The notes beneath the pieces are model-generated. The model had not been told where the DNA came from, made no database searches, and was given only the letters and a program-made list of their open reading frames with translations. A stretch of 64,000 nt of DNA from Sulfitobacter maritimus (GTDB taxonomy: Bacteria > Pseudomonadota > Alphaproteobacteria > Rhodobacterales > Rhodobacteraceae), in assembly GCF_013346665.1 (NCBI RefSeq), contig NZ_JABVBB010000034.1:434001-498000 (forward strand), written 5' to 3'. Made by a program: the position numbers and the translations under genes. Positions 26,501 to 34,559 of the stretch are shown in pieces; positions within the stretch are counted from its first letter, which is position 1; the number at the start of each line of letters is the position of its first letter.

Positions 26501-28100
26501 CACCCGCGCCGCAGCCGAAGAGACCGCCCGTGCGCCGATGAAGGACTATCTGCGGTCGGCGGCAGGGTTGATCAAGCAATACGCATGGGCCTTCCCCGCG
26601 TTCAAAAAGCCGGCCGGGGCCAGTTCCCCTTTCGAGATCGACTTGGAAGGGTTGGCGCCCGAAGAAATGGATGCGATCCTTGAGTTTGCCTTTCAGCGGT
26701 ATTTCAATGACAGCGGCATGTTCGGCACCGTGGCCGATGGTTTGGCGCGGGCTGAGCAACTCAAACGGATCGGCGTGGATGAAATCGCCTGCCTGATCGA
26801 CTATGGGATTCCCACCGACAAGGTCATGGCTGGGCTGACCCCCTTGGCCGAGGTGTTGCGACGCGCCAATGCCGGGGGACGTCCGGCAGAGGACGATCAT
26901 TCTATCGCGGCGCAGATTGTCAGACATGGTGTGAGCCATCTGCAATGCACGCCGTCGATGGCGCAGATGATGGTGATGAACGACGAGGCGCGTCACGCAC
27001 TGGCCTCGGTTCAGTCGCTGCTGATCGGGGGCGAGGCGCTGTCGGGCACGCTGACGCGGAGCCTGCGCGAGGCGACGGCGGCGCAGATCCAGAACATGTA
27101 CGGCCCGACGGAGACCACCATCTGGTCCACCTCCCATGTCCTTGACGATACCGCCGCCACGACCGCTCCGATCGGCACGCCTATCGCCAATACCCAGGTC
27201 CATGTGCTTGATGCCAACCGCCAACAGGTGCCGCTAGGGGCGGTTGGGGAATTGTGGATCGGCGGGCAGGGTGTGACGCAGGGCTATTGGCAGCGCCCTG
27301 AGATGACTGCCGACCGTTACATCCCGGGCCCGAACGGTGCCGGGCTTCTATACGGCACCGGCGATCTGGTGCGGCTGGATGCGGCGGGCGTGCTGCATTT
27401 CGAAGGCCGCGCCGATGCGCAGGTAAAGATCCGGGGTCACCGGATAGAACTGGGTGAAATCGAGGCGCGGTTGGCAGATTTGCCGGGGGTCACGCAGGCT
27501 GTCGCTGTTCTGCGCGAGGATGCGGCAGGGCAGGGAGGGCCGCGGCTCGTGGGCTATGTGGTCGCTGACAGCGAGGTCGACAGCGAAGCCGCGCGGCGGG
27601 TGCTTGCGCGCCAACTGACCGAGATCATGGTGCCGCAGGTGATCGTGACGCTGGCCGCGATGCCCCTGACACCGAACAAGAAAATCGACCGCAAGGCCTT
27701 GCCTGCGCCGGGTCGGCCAACAGAAGCATCGGTGGCCTCAAACCGGGACAAGGACGCAGCCCCGGCCACAGGCAGCGCGGCTGCCATTGCAGAGGTCTGG
27801 CGCGGGCTCTTGGGGGTGGGTGACATTCAGGGCGGGGATAACTTCTTTGCCTTGGGGGGGCATTCGTTGTTGGCGGTTCAGGCACACCGTGACCTCAAAG
27901 CGGCCTTGGGTCTGAGCACCCTATCGATCACCGACATCTTTCGTTTCCCGACCCTCGCTGCACTGGCAGCCCATGTCGACGGGCTGACCGGGGCCGTCGC
28001 GGCACCTGAGCCTGACCCCACGGCAAACACATCTGCGCGGTCCGAGACCATGTCAAAACGGCGCCTTATGCGGGCCGGGCGCAGTCGCGCGCGCGGGTGA
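23514..28100 (+). CDS. NRPS: formyltransferase, C-domain remnant, adenylation with inserted monooxygenase, carrier
   Basis: 1528 residues. Residues 1 to about 310 are a methionyl-tRNA-formyltransferase-like domain with the catalytic trio Asn96, His98 (NFHDGPLP) and Asp134 (GVDTGD). About 315-520 looks like the C-terminal half of a condensation domain without HHxxxDG. The adenylation domain starts near 525 and has YTSGSTGTPKG (about 678), SFDISVLELF (about 721), MYGPTETTIW (about 1195), LYGTGDL, IRGHRIELGE and NKKIDRKAL. Between core motifs A4 and A5, residues about 760-1105 are a luciferase-like FMN monooxygenase of the MupA/Atu3671 type (KIDFNLFYWGNDDG, AVWTPERHFH, NGRVGLAIASGW). The carrier Ser is 1451 (ALGGHSL). 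There is no thioesterase. Read across the insertion, the pocket residues are D-I-L-Q-L-G-M-I-W-K, close to the glycine code. Embedded monooxygenases in glycine adenylation domains are known from myxothiazol-type synthases. Confidence 0.92.
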   Translation: MTAAFQTAPLTILLMGDESLTIACGDMVLAGGHKIAAVISRDGAVQDWAAAQGLAVLQDAQDLLQKPRQADWLLSIANLRLIPDAVLALPAKGAINFHDGPLPRYAGLNTPAWAIINQEAAHGVSWHLIERGVDTGDLLAQRRIEIAPDDTAFSLNSKCYAAGMESFGTVLGQLEKGELTTTAQDLSQRSYFARDKRPARGGVIDFSQTSAAIHALLRGLDFGAYWNPLGTAKVVTAQGQVLNVKEAAPLSAEGGEPGTVIEATEDRLIVAAGDRQVAVSGLTDLSGQPVIPAALFTVGDLLSDAIGPLPNPAEEGHWRAALSGFDPLPVPLAAQSNAAPSYQSQELNVPKGADRLHLLTAAALATLRGAGRSAGGVAFVRSGASAPLLADWLPLSVEAEAETLWSEAVSQLAPQIARAETSAGFAADLPLRDPAIEATSTPDFAIGFEDRPLTGAALTVCLTENTTRLYYDAARIDEPARDLLVARFEAAFAAFLAARNCQDVWALPKAECERLSQINATTRAYEPLTIHAAFEAQVAATPDAPALVFEGETLSYAALNARANRVAHRLRDMGAGPGVPVALCAARGVDLLVGALGIVKAGAAYVPLDPAYPAERLAHYLSDSAAPIVVTQAGLVASLPDHSAAVFLIDGDPGLADAPDSNPAANAGPDDLAYLIYTSGSTGTPKGVMVCHGNVANFFVGMDDRIDHEAGAVWLAVTSLSFDISVLELFWTLARGFKLVLAGDDSRALMSNGPLPTSERKIDFNLFYWGNDDGVGPKKYELLLEGAKFADAHGFNAVWTPERHFHAFGGPYPNPSVTGAAVAAVTQNIDVRAGSCVAPLHHPARIAEEWAVIDNLTNGRVGLAIASGWQPDDFVLRPENTPPQNKPAMYEAIDQLRKLWAGEPVAFPRADGTPHLVVTQPRPVSKVLPIWVTTAGNPQTWKEAGEIGANVLTHLLGQSVDEVADKIKIYHDALRNSGHDPADFTVTVMLHSYLADTRAAAEETARAPMKDYLRSAAGLIKQYAWAFPAFKKPAGASSPFEIDLEGLAPEEMDAILEFAFQRYFNDSGMFGTVADGLARAEQLKRIGVDEIACLIDYGIPTDKVMAGLTPLAEVLRRANAGGRPAEDDHSIAAQIVRHGVSHLQCTPSMAQMMVMNDEARHALASVQSLLIGGEALSGTLTRSLREATAAQIQNMYGPTETTIWSTSHVLDDTAATTAPIGTPIANTQVHVLDANRQQVPLGAVGELWIGGQGVTQGYWQRPEMTADRYIPGPNGAGLLYGTGDLVRLDAAGVLHFEGRADAQVKIRGHRIELGEIEARLADLPGVTQAVAVLREDAAGQGGPRLVGYVVADSEVDSEAARRVLARQLTEIMVPQVIVTLAAMPLTPNKKIDRKALPAPGRPTEASVASNRDKDAAPATGSAAAIAEVWRGLLGVGDIQGGDNFFALGGHSLLAVQAHRDLKAALGLSTLSITDIFRFPTLAALAAHVDGLTGAVAAPEPDPTANTSARSETMSKRRLMRAGRSRARG

Positions 28101-28771
28101 TGGGCGAAGCCGAGATCACCGCCGCGGTGCGGGCGCTGTTTGATCGGCCCGTTGGTGTTGCCGTGACCCGCCCCGCGGCCCCGCAACTGCCCCTGCTGCC
28201 GGGGGAGGCCGCGCATCTTTGTCGCGCGCGCCCTGCGCGGATTGCCGAGTTCACCGCAGGACGCAGCGCCGCAAGGCAAGCGATGCAGCAGCTTGGCGTC
28301 TTGCCACAGCCCGTATTCGCCGCCCCCGACCGCGCACCCATTTGGCCAGCAGGACTGGTGGGGTCGATCAGCCACTGTGCCGAATGGTGCGTTGCGGTGT
28401 TGGCGCATCGCGATGACTATGCGTCTCTCGGCGTGGATATTGAGGACGATGCCGCACTGCCTGACGACCTTGCAGAGGAGATTTGCGGCCCGTCAGAGCG
28501 GGCGGGCATGGCGAGGCAGCCCAAGGGAACGAAACAGATATTCTGTGCCAAGGAAGCGGCCTATAAGGCGCAATACCCTTTGACCAAGACGCTGTTCGGC
28601 TTTGACCGGTTCGAGGTGCATTTTAGCGACAGCAATCGCTTCACCGCACGATTTACACAAACAACAAAAGGGTTTAGGCGCGGCGATTACCTGCCGGGGC
28701 GGATTGTGCCGGTCAGAGGCCATCTTGTCACCGGGGTGGCGATTGGGCAGATTAGATCGAAAGGAGCTTAA
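28100..28771 (+). CDS. 4'-phosphopantetheinyl transferase (EntD/Sfp type)
   Basis: 223 residues. GSISHCAEWCVAVL, SLGVDIEDD and IFCAKEAAYKAQYP are the three family blocks; the Asp/Glu of VDIE and the Glu of KEA bind magnesium. It converts apo carrier domains to holo form with CoA, almost certainly the ACP of the PKS and the T domain of the NRPS beside it. The start overlaps the NRPS stop (TGATG); a GTG three bases earlier is also possible. It is followed by a strong Shine-Dalgarno for the next gene. Confidence 0.9.
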   Translation: MGEAEITAAVRALFDRPVGVAVTRPAAPQLPLLPGEAAHLCRARPARIAEFTAGRSAARQAMQQLGVLPQPVFAAPDRAPIWPAGLVGSISHCAEWCVAVLAHRDDYASLGVDIEDDAALPDDLAEEICGPSERAGMARQPKGTKQIFCAKEAAYKAQYPLTKTLFGFDRFEVHFSDSNRFTARFTQTTKGFRRGDYLPGRIVPVRGHLVTGVAIGQIRSKGA

Positions 28772-28775
28772 ACTC

Positions 28776-29720
28776 ATGGTTGCAGTATCACGCCGCATAT
28801 TCCTGGGCGGCGCTGCCGTGGCGAGCCTTGGCGGAGGCACCGGTTTGTTCCGGGGCGCACGGCTGCGAGAGCGGGCCAAGACGGTCTATGCCACAGCGCT
28901 CGACGCGCCGACTGAACCCATGCAGATTTATCATTTGGGACATTCTCTGGTGGGGCGAGACATGCCGGCGATGTTGGAGCAAATGGCCGGAGAGGACCAC
29001 GGCTATCACAGTCAAACCGGCTGGGGGACGTCACTGCGTGACCATTGGGAGCCTGATGTGCCGATCAAAGGGTTCGACCGCGAGAACGACCATGCGCAGC
29101 ACCGTCCCGCGCGGTCGGCCATCGGGTCGGGCCGGTATGACGCGGTGGTGTTGACAGAAATGGTCGAGATCGCAGACGCCATCCGCTACCACGATAGTGC
29201 GGAATATCTGGGCCGTTGGGCCAAGCTTGCAAAGGCGGCCAATCCTGATTGCCGGGTCTATCTTTACGAGACTTGGCATCATACCGATGACGGCAACGGC
29301 TGGCTGACGCGGATCGACCGTGATCTTGATAAATATTGGCGCAATAAGGTGCTGTACCCCGCGCTCGAAGCCGCCGACGTGCCGATCTACCTTATCCCCG
29401 CTGGTCAGGTCATGGCCGCCTTCGTGCGTGCGATGGATGCCGAGGGGGGCATCGGCGGGATCATCAGCCTGCATGATCTCTTTACCCGCGACGACAAGGG
29501 CCGCCCTGACACGATCCATTTTAACGACCAAGGCGCCTATCTGGTGGCGCTTACCCATTATGCAACGCTTTACCACAAAGACCCGCGGGGGCTTCCGCAT
29601 CAGTTGAACCGCGCCGATGGCACCCCCGCCGCCACGCCAAGCGCCGAGGCTGCGCGGCTCATGCAAGAGGTGGTCTGGGACGTGGTGCGCGCCCATCCCG
29701 ACACCGGCGTCGCGGCATGA
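28776..29720 (+). CDS. Tat-exported SGNH/GDSL-like hydrolase
   Basis: 314 residues. The N-terminus MVAVSRRIFLGGAAVASLGG fits a twin-arginine signal (SRRIFLG followed by a hydrophobic run), so export of a folded protein is likely. The rest resembles SGNH hydrolases: GHSLVG with candidate Ser57, an internal VLTEMVE block, YLYETWHH, and DTIHFND with candidate Asp245/His248 near the end. Such enzymes remove or transfer acyl groups on glycans. AAGGAG lies nine bases before the ATG at 28776. It overlaps the next gene by four bases and is clearly paralogous to that gene's first domain. Confidence 0.8.
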   Translation: MVAVSRRIFLGGAAVASLGGGTGLFRGARLRERAKTVYATALDAPTEPMQIYHLGHSLVGRDMPAMLEQMAGEDHGYHSQTGWGTSLRDHWEPDVPIKGFDRENDHAQHRPARSAIGSGRYDAVVLTEMVEIADAIRYHDSAEYLGRWAKLAKAANPDCRVYLYETWHHTDDGNGWLTRIDRDLDKYWRNKVLYPALEAADVPIYLIPAGQVMAAFVRAMDAEGGIGGIISLHDLFTRDDKGRPDTIHFNDQGAYLVALTHYATLYHKDPRGLPHQLNRADGTPAATPSAEAARLMQEVVWDVVRAHPDTGVAA

Positions 29721-32377
29721 GCGGTCTGGGCGGGCTGCTTTCGGTCCTGATGGTGGGCCACAGCCTGTTCGGCCAGACCGGCCCCGCCATGTTGCAAGAA
29801 GCGCTGCGTGCCGGGGTCGGCCAAGGCGAGGTGCGCGCCCAGATCATCAACGGCGCGCCGCTGCGCTACAATTGGGAGGAATCGGACAAGGCAGAAGGCG
29901 TGGATGCCCGCACCGTCTTGCCCGAAGGGAACACCACCCATCTGATCTTGACCGAGGCTATCCCGCTGGCAAACCACACCCGCTGGTCAGATAGCGAGGT
30001 CTATGCGCAGGCATTCTTCGGCCTCGCCGCCGCTGCCAATCCCACGGTTAAGGTCTATATTCAGGAAACATGGCATTCATTGAACAACGGCACCGGGGAG
30101 CCGGTGGCCCACGACGAACGTGCCGATACCCCATGGCGCATGCGGTTGGACGCGGACCTGCCCGCATGGGAGGCCTTGGTGACCGCAGTGTCCCGAGGGC
30201 GCACGTCCGACAGCGCGAGCATTGAGCTCATCCCCGCCGGTCAAGCCATGGCGCGGCTTCATGATGAGATCGCCGCCGAGCGGATACCGGGATTGAACGA
30301 CATTGACGCGTTGTTTTCCGACGATGTCCACCTAAACGATCTGGGCCATTATTTCGTTGCCATGGTGCAATACGCCACCCTGACCGGCACTGACCCGCAA
30401 GGGCTGCCGACGACGTTCAGCGATCAATGGGGCAATCCATTCGACGCGCCTGAGCCGGAATTGGCGCGGCATCTTCAGCGGGTGGCTTGGGCTGCGGTGC
30501 GGGCCTATCAGGGGGGCGCTGTGGTGCCGGTTCCGCCGCCACCTCCTACGCAGGCCAGCGCAACGGAGCAGACCGCACCGATCGCCCCCAATGCCCCACC
30601 ACCCGCGCCTGCTTTGCCTGACCCGTCGGCAGCGGGCAGTTTGCCGTCGGTCGCTGATGAAAGTGACGCGATGGTGCCGGACAATAGGGCAGCGGCGCCT
30701 GAGCAAGCCGCGCCAAACTTGGTAGCCCCCTTCCAGATCATCGCCCCCGCTGACGCGCGGCCCGGTACCACCGATCTGGGCCTCGGCCTTGCCGCCATTG
30801 CCGATTGGAGCACGCAGGTGCCATTTTTGAACCTGATGAAAACATCGCGGCCATGGCTCGGTCATCTCGCCGGACGGTTCGGTGGCATGGAATACGGCGA
30901 GTTGCAGGCGGGCGGCTATCTCGATGCGGAAGGCTGGCCTACCCAAATGCCGCGTGAGCTTGGTAGCATCGGCACGCTTATCCTGACCGACATGCCCGAA
31001 GCGGCGCAGACGCTCAAGGGGCGGTATATTCTGCGTTTTGAGGGCAAGGGCGTTATCGAAGTCACAGGCCGCGCCAAGAACGTGCGCTATGGCAAGAATA
31101 GGGTGCAGTTTGACTATACGCCCGGTCCCGGCAGCGTCGATATCCGCATTCAGCGGATCAACCGCAGCGATCCGCCGCGCAACATCACTGTCGTTCGCGA
31201 AGATCGACTGGCGGTCTATGATGCGGGCGTACGGTTCAACCCTGATTGGACCCAACAGCTGGAAGGCATGGACGTTTTGCGTTTCATGGACTGGATGATG
31301 ACCAATGACAGCCCAATCGCCCGTTGGGAAGATCGCCCTCGACCTCAAGACGTCACCTATGCTCTGCGCGGTGTGCCGGTGGAGGATATGGTCGCGCTGG
31401 CCAATGAACTGGGGATCGACCCTTGGTTTAACATGCCACATCTGGCGGAGGAGGGCTATGTCACCGCCTTTGCGACCTACGTGAAAGAGCACCTGTCGCC
31501 CAAGCTGACGGCCCATGTTGAATTCTCCAATGAGGTCTGGAACTGGCAGTTTACCCAAACCACTTGGGCCGACGATATGGCGCAGAGCCGTTGGGGTGAG
31601 AATGACAAGGGGATGCAGTTCTACGGCATGCGGGCCGCCGAGGTGGCAAGACTGTGGTCCGATGTCTTCGGCGCACAGGGCAGCGACAGGTTGAGCAATG
31701 TAATCTCCACCCAGACGGGATGGTTGGGGCTAGAGACCGAAGCGCTGGAGGCACCGTTGTTCGTGGCGGAGGACAAGGCCAACCGTCCCCCCGTAGAGGC
31801 TTTCGATGCCTATGCGGTCACAGGGTATTTCGGCGGCATCTTGGGGCTAGAGGAGCGTGCCGAAAAGATAGACGCGTGGCTGGACGACAGCGCGGCAGAG
31901 GCGCGCAAGGCAGCAGAACGGGAGGGGCTGAGCGGGACGGCTATGGAGGCGTATGTCGCAGCCCATCGTTTTGACGCAGCCGCAGCCTTGGCAGCGCAGG
32001 AGTTGCGCAACGGGGCCATCAGCGGCAATGCGCAGGACACGCTGGCCGATTTGATCGGGCGCGTCTGGCCCTATCACGCCGCCGTGGCACGGGCGCATGA
32101 TCTTGATCTGGTGATGTACGAAGGCGGAAGCCATGTGGTCGGGCTTGGCTCACGGGTGAATGATGACAGACTTACCGCGTTTTTCCATCATCTGAACTAT
32201 AGTCCCGAAATGGGTGGGCTCTATGACGATCTGCTCAAGGGGTGGAAGGCCATCGGCGGGCAGTTGTTCACTCATTACGCTGATGTTTACGCCCCGACAA
32301 AATGGGGCTCTTGGGGGGCGCGACGCTATCTCAGCGACGACAACCCGCGCTGGCGGTCCTTGGTCACATGGGAGTAA
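29717..32377 (+). CDS. SGNH-like domain fused to glycosidase-like domain
   Basis: 886 residues. Residues 1-270 repeat the preceding SGNH-like protein (LMVGHSLFG, LILTEAIPLA, YIQETWHSL, LIPAGQAMA, DDVHLNDLG). A Pro/Ala-rich linker follows (about 275-340). The last about 540 residues resemble proteins often called cellulose-binding or putative glycosidases. SNEVWNWQF has Glu606 after Asn, as the acid/base in clan A glycosidases, and MYEGGSHV has Glu802 as a candidate nucleophile. No signal peptide is visible at MSGLGGLLSV, although the partner upstream has a Tat signal. The function is inferred: trimming or modifying the exported polysaccharide, or moving an acyl group onto it. The exact family is not recognised. 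Confidence 0.72.
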   Translation: MSGLGGLLSVLMVGHSLFGQTGPAMLQEALRAGVGQGEVRAQIINGAPLRYNWEESDKAEGVDARTVLPEGNTTHLILTEAIPLANHTRWSDSEVYAQAFFGLAAAANPTVKVYIQETWHSLNNGTGEPVAHDERADTPWRMRLDADLPAWEALVTAVSRGRTSDSASIELIPAGQAMARLHDEIAAERIPGLNDIDALFSDDVHLNDLGHYFVAMVQYATLTGTDPQGLPTTFSDQWGNPFDAPEPELARHLQRVAWAAVRAYQGGAVVPVPPPPPTQASATEQTAPIAPNAPPPAPALPDPSAAGSLPSVADESDAMVPDNRAAAPEQAAPNLVAPFQIIAPADARPGTTDLGLGLAAIADWSTQVPFLNLMKTSRPWLGHLAGRFGGMEYGELQAGGYLDAEGWPTQMPRELGSIGTLILTDMPEAAQTLKGRYILRFEGKGVIEVTGRAKNVRYGKNRVQFDYTPGPGSVDIRIQRINRSDPPRNITVVREDRLAVYDAGVRFNPDWTQQLEGMDVLRFMDWMMTNDSPIARWEDRPRPQDVTYALRGVPVEDMVALANELGIDPWFNMPHLAEEGYVTAFATYVKEHLSPKLTAHVEFSNEVWNWQFTQTTWADDMAQSRWGENDKGMQFYGMRAAEVARLWSDVFGAQGSDRLSNVISTQTGWLGLETEALEAPLFVAEDKANRPPVEAFDAYAVTGYFGGILGLEERAEKIDAWLDDSAAEARKAAEREGLSGTAMEAYVAAHRFDAAAALAAQELRNGAISGNAQDTLADLIGRVWPYHAAVARAHDLDLVMYEGGSHVVGLGSRVNDDRLTAFFHHLNYSPEMGGLYDDLLKGWKAIGGQLFTHYADVYAPTKWGSWGARRYLSDDNPRWRSLVTWE

Positions 32378-33225
32378 CGCCAAAGGCGCCGACCCGCGCC
32401 AGTGTTCTGATCCCGGCGCATAACGAGGCCGACTGGCTGCCGGGATGCCTGCGTGCCCTTGGTCAGTCCGATCCTGTTGTTGGCGCTGTTGAGGTGATCG
32501 TGATTGCCAACGGATGCCACGACAACACCGCTGAATTGGCGCGCGGGTTCTCTGCCGAGTTTGCCGCACGCGGATGGGCTTTGCAGGTGATCGAACTGGC
32601 CGAGGGCAGCAAGCTCGCTGCGCTCAACGCGGGCGAGGCAGCGGCGTCAGGGGCGGTGTTGGTCTATCTGGATGCGGATGTCCGGGTCTCCGCCCCGCTG
32701 CTTGGGCAGCTTGTCACGGCATTGGATTGCGAAGCCCCACGCTATGGCAGCGGCGTGCCACGTGTCACCACGACGGGTAAGGATTGGGTGTTGAAGCACT
32801 ACACGCGCTTTTGGTGTACCACGCCGTTCATGACGGTTGGCGTACCGGGGTTCGGTATCTTCGCGATGAACCGTGCAGGACGGGCGCGATGGGGGGCTTG
32901 GCCGGATATCATCTCGGACGACACTTTCGCACGGCTCAACTTCCGCCCGGACGAGCGTATCGCGGTCTCTGGCACCTATGACTGGCCGATGATCGAAGGC
33001 TTTGCGCCGCTGGTTCGGGTGCGGCGGCGGCAGGACATCGGGGTAGAGGAGGTCGAGACGCTTTATCCAGAGTTGCTGCACAATGACGACCCTCACGATC
33101 AGGCGCGGCCACTCTGGCGGCGGGCCCTCTCGGACCCCTTAGGGTTCGTGGTCTTTATCACGGTGCGTCTGGCGATCCGCGCGCCGATCCTGCGCAGTTC
33201 GAACCGCTGGGTGCGCGGCCGGTAG
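32368..33225 (+). CDS. Family 2 glycosyltransferase
   Basis: 285 residues. SVLIPAHNEADWLPGCLRAL, VIVIANGCHDNTAE, LVYLDADVRVS and an IISDDTFARLNF block define a GT2 enzyme of the kind found in exopolysaccharide clusters. ATG at 32368 overlaps the glycosidase-like gene by ten bases; an in-frame upstream start at 32302 would lie further inside that gene. It is the last gene of the seven-gene run and ends six bases from a convergent GT4 gene. Confidence 0.85.
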   Translation: MGVTPKAPTRASVLIPAHNEADWLPGCLRALGQSDPVVGAVEVIVIANGCHDNTAELARGFSAEFAARGWALQVIELAEGSKLAALNAGEAAASGAVLVYLDADVRVSAPLLGQLVTALDCEAPRYGSGVPRVTTTGKDWVLKHYTRFWCTTPFMTVGVPGFGIFAMNRAGRARWGAWPDIISDDTFARLNFRPDERIAVSGTYDWPMIEGFAPLVRVRRRQDIGVEEVETLYPELLHNDDPHDQARPLWRRALSDPLGFVVFITVRLAIRAPILRSSNRWVRGR

Positions 33226-33231
33226 AGAGGG

Positions 33232-34443
33232 TTAGCTCTTTGCTCCTGCCTCTTGCATATGGCGTGCCAGTTTAAGCGCTTCGGTCGCCGCATCATGGCG
33301 TTCGAACACGCGAAGTCGGTTTGCCTGACCCATTTCTTCTAGCCTATCGAGCGGCGCATCGTGTAACGCGGCCATTGCCGTGGCCAAAGCGGTTACATCA
33401 CCTGCGGGCACCAGCCAACCGTGCCGATCGTGCTGCACAAGCTCAGGCGTACCAGCGATATAGGTCGCGATAACGGGACGGCCCGCGGCCATCGCCTCCA
33501 TCACAACCATCGGCAGACCTTCAGCAAAGCTCGGCATCACAAGCCCATGCGCGGCAGAGAGTTCGGCGGTCACACGCGCCTCATCCACCCAGCCAGTGAG
33601 GGTGATGCGCTCCGCCAGATTGTGCCGCGCGATCTCTGCTTCAATGGTCTGGCGCATCTCGCCATCGCCGATGAGGGTCAGGTGAAGCTCCGGATGGCTG
33701 TCGCGAAGCTGGGCCATGGCCGCGACGAGCGCCAGCTGGCCCTTTTGTTCAACCAACCTGCCGATTGAGACCAGACGGCGCGGGCCGTCGGGCAGGGGGG
33801 GCGGGGTCGGAAACTTCGCCGGTTCAATGCCACAATGCACGACCCTAATGCGGGGCCAATCCTCTGGCGCGGCCCAGCGGTAGAGCTGGCTGCGGCCGAA
33901 CTGGCTGATTGCCACGGCAAAGGCGGCGTGGTGAATTTTGTCGCCCAGCGACAAGGCGCGGGGGCTGTCGAATTCTTCGGGTCCGTGAACGGTGAAACTA
34001 TAGCGCGGCCCGCCCAATCGGTGACAGAGCATCGCAACCATCGCCGCGTTGGTGCCGAAATGCGCGTGTAGATGGGTCACACCGCTGCCTGCCAAACGGT
34101 CTCTAAGATAACAGGCTTCTGCAAGGTAGATAAGATGCCGGGGCAAGCCGCTCTCGGCCCGTTTCGCGGCTTGCCATACTTGCCGCAATGCGCGGCCCAT
34201 GCCAGCGGGGTTCTGCACCAGTGTTTTTAGCACCGCTGCGAGCAATCGCCCTGCACCGGCCTGCAAGACATACTCCGTTCGCGCCTGTTCTGCTTGGTTC
34301 TGCACGTCCACCAACGGCCCCTCAGGCCCGCGCATGGCGAAACGCTGTACCTCATGGCCTGCAGCCTCCAACGCCACAATCTCGCGCCGGATGAAGGAAT
34401 GTGACGGCTGAGGATAGGTGTTGAGGATATAAGCGATGCGCAA
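33232..34443 (-). CDS. GT4-family glycosyltransferase (GT-B fold)
   Basis: 403 residues. The N-terminal half (YILNTYPQPSHSFIRREI, HLHAHFGTNAA, FTVHGPEEFD) and C-terminal half (LVSIGRLVEQKGQ, LIGDGEMR, TGWV, PSFAEGLPMVVMEAMAAG) match GT4 enzymes of the colanic-acid WcaL/AmsK type. The EGLP-x(4)-EAMA motif includes the nucleotide-binding E-x7-E. The start is TTG at 34443, with AAGG about ten bases upstream. It is convergent with the seven-gene run and divergent from the flippase. Confidence 0.88.
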   Translation of the reverse strand: MRIAYILNTYPQPSHSFIRREIVALEAAGHEVQRFAMRGPEGPLVDVQNQAEQARTEYVLQAGAGRLLAAVLKTLVQNPAGMGRALRQVWQAAKRAESGLPRHLIYLAEACYLRDRLAGSGVTHLHAHFGTNAAMVAMLCHRLGGPRYSFTVHGPEEFDSPRALSLGDKIHHAAFAVAISQFGRSQLYRWAAPEDWPRIRVVHCGIEPAKFPTPPPLPDGPRRLVSIGRLVEQKGQLALVAAMAQLRDSHPELHLTLIGDGEMRQTIEAEIARHNLAERITLTGWVDEARVTAELSAAHGLVMPSFAEGLPMVVMEAMAAGRPVIATYIAGTPELVQHDRHGWLVPAGDVTALATAMAALHDAPLDRLEEMGQANRLRVFERHDAATEALKLARHMQEAGAKS

Positions 34444-34559
34444 AGGGGGAGCCTTGGGCTGAGAGCGTGTTAAACATTGTTACCCGCCCCCTTGCCACTG
34501 GCACAAGAGGGCGGGAGGCTTTAGTCTGATCCGCAGAAGCGGCAGAGGCGCGGGATCGA

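Noticed and set aside
25785..27224. Minus-strand open frame of 479 residues.
   Set aside because: It is antisense to the inserted monooxygenase and adenylation domain, and is explained by high GC at third codon positions.
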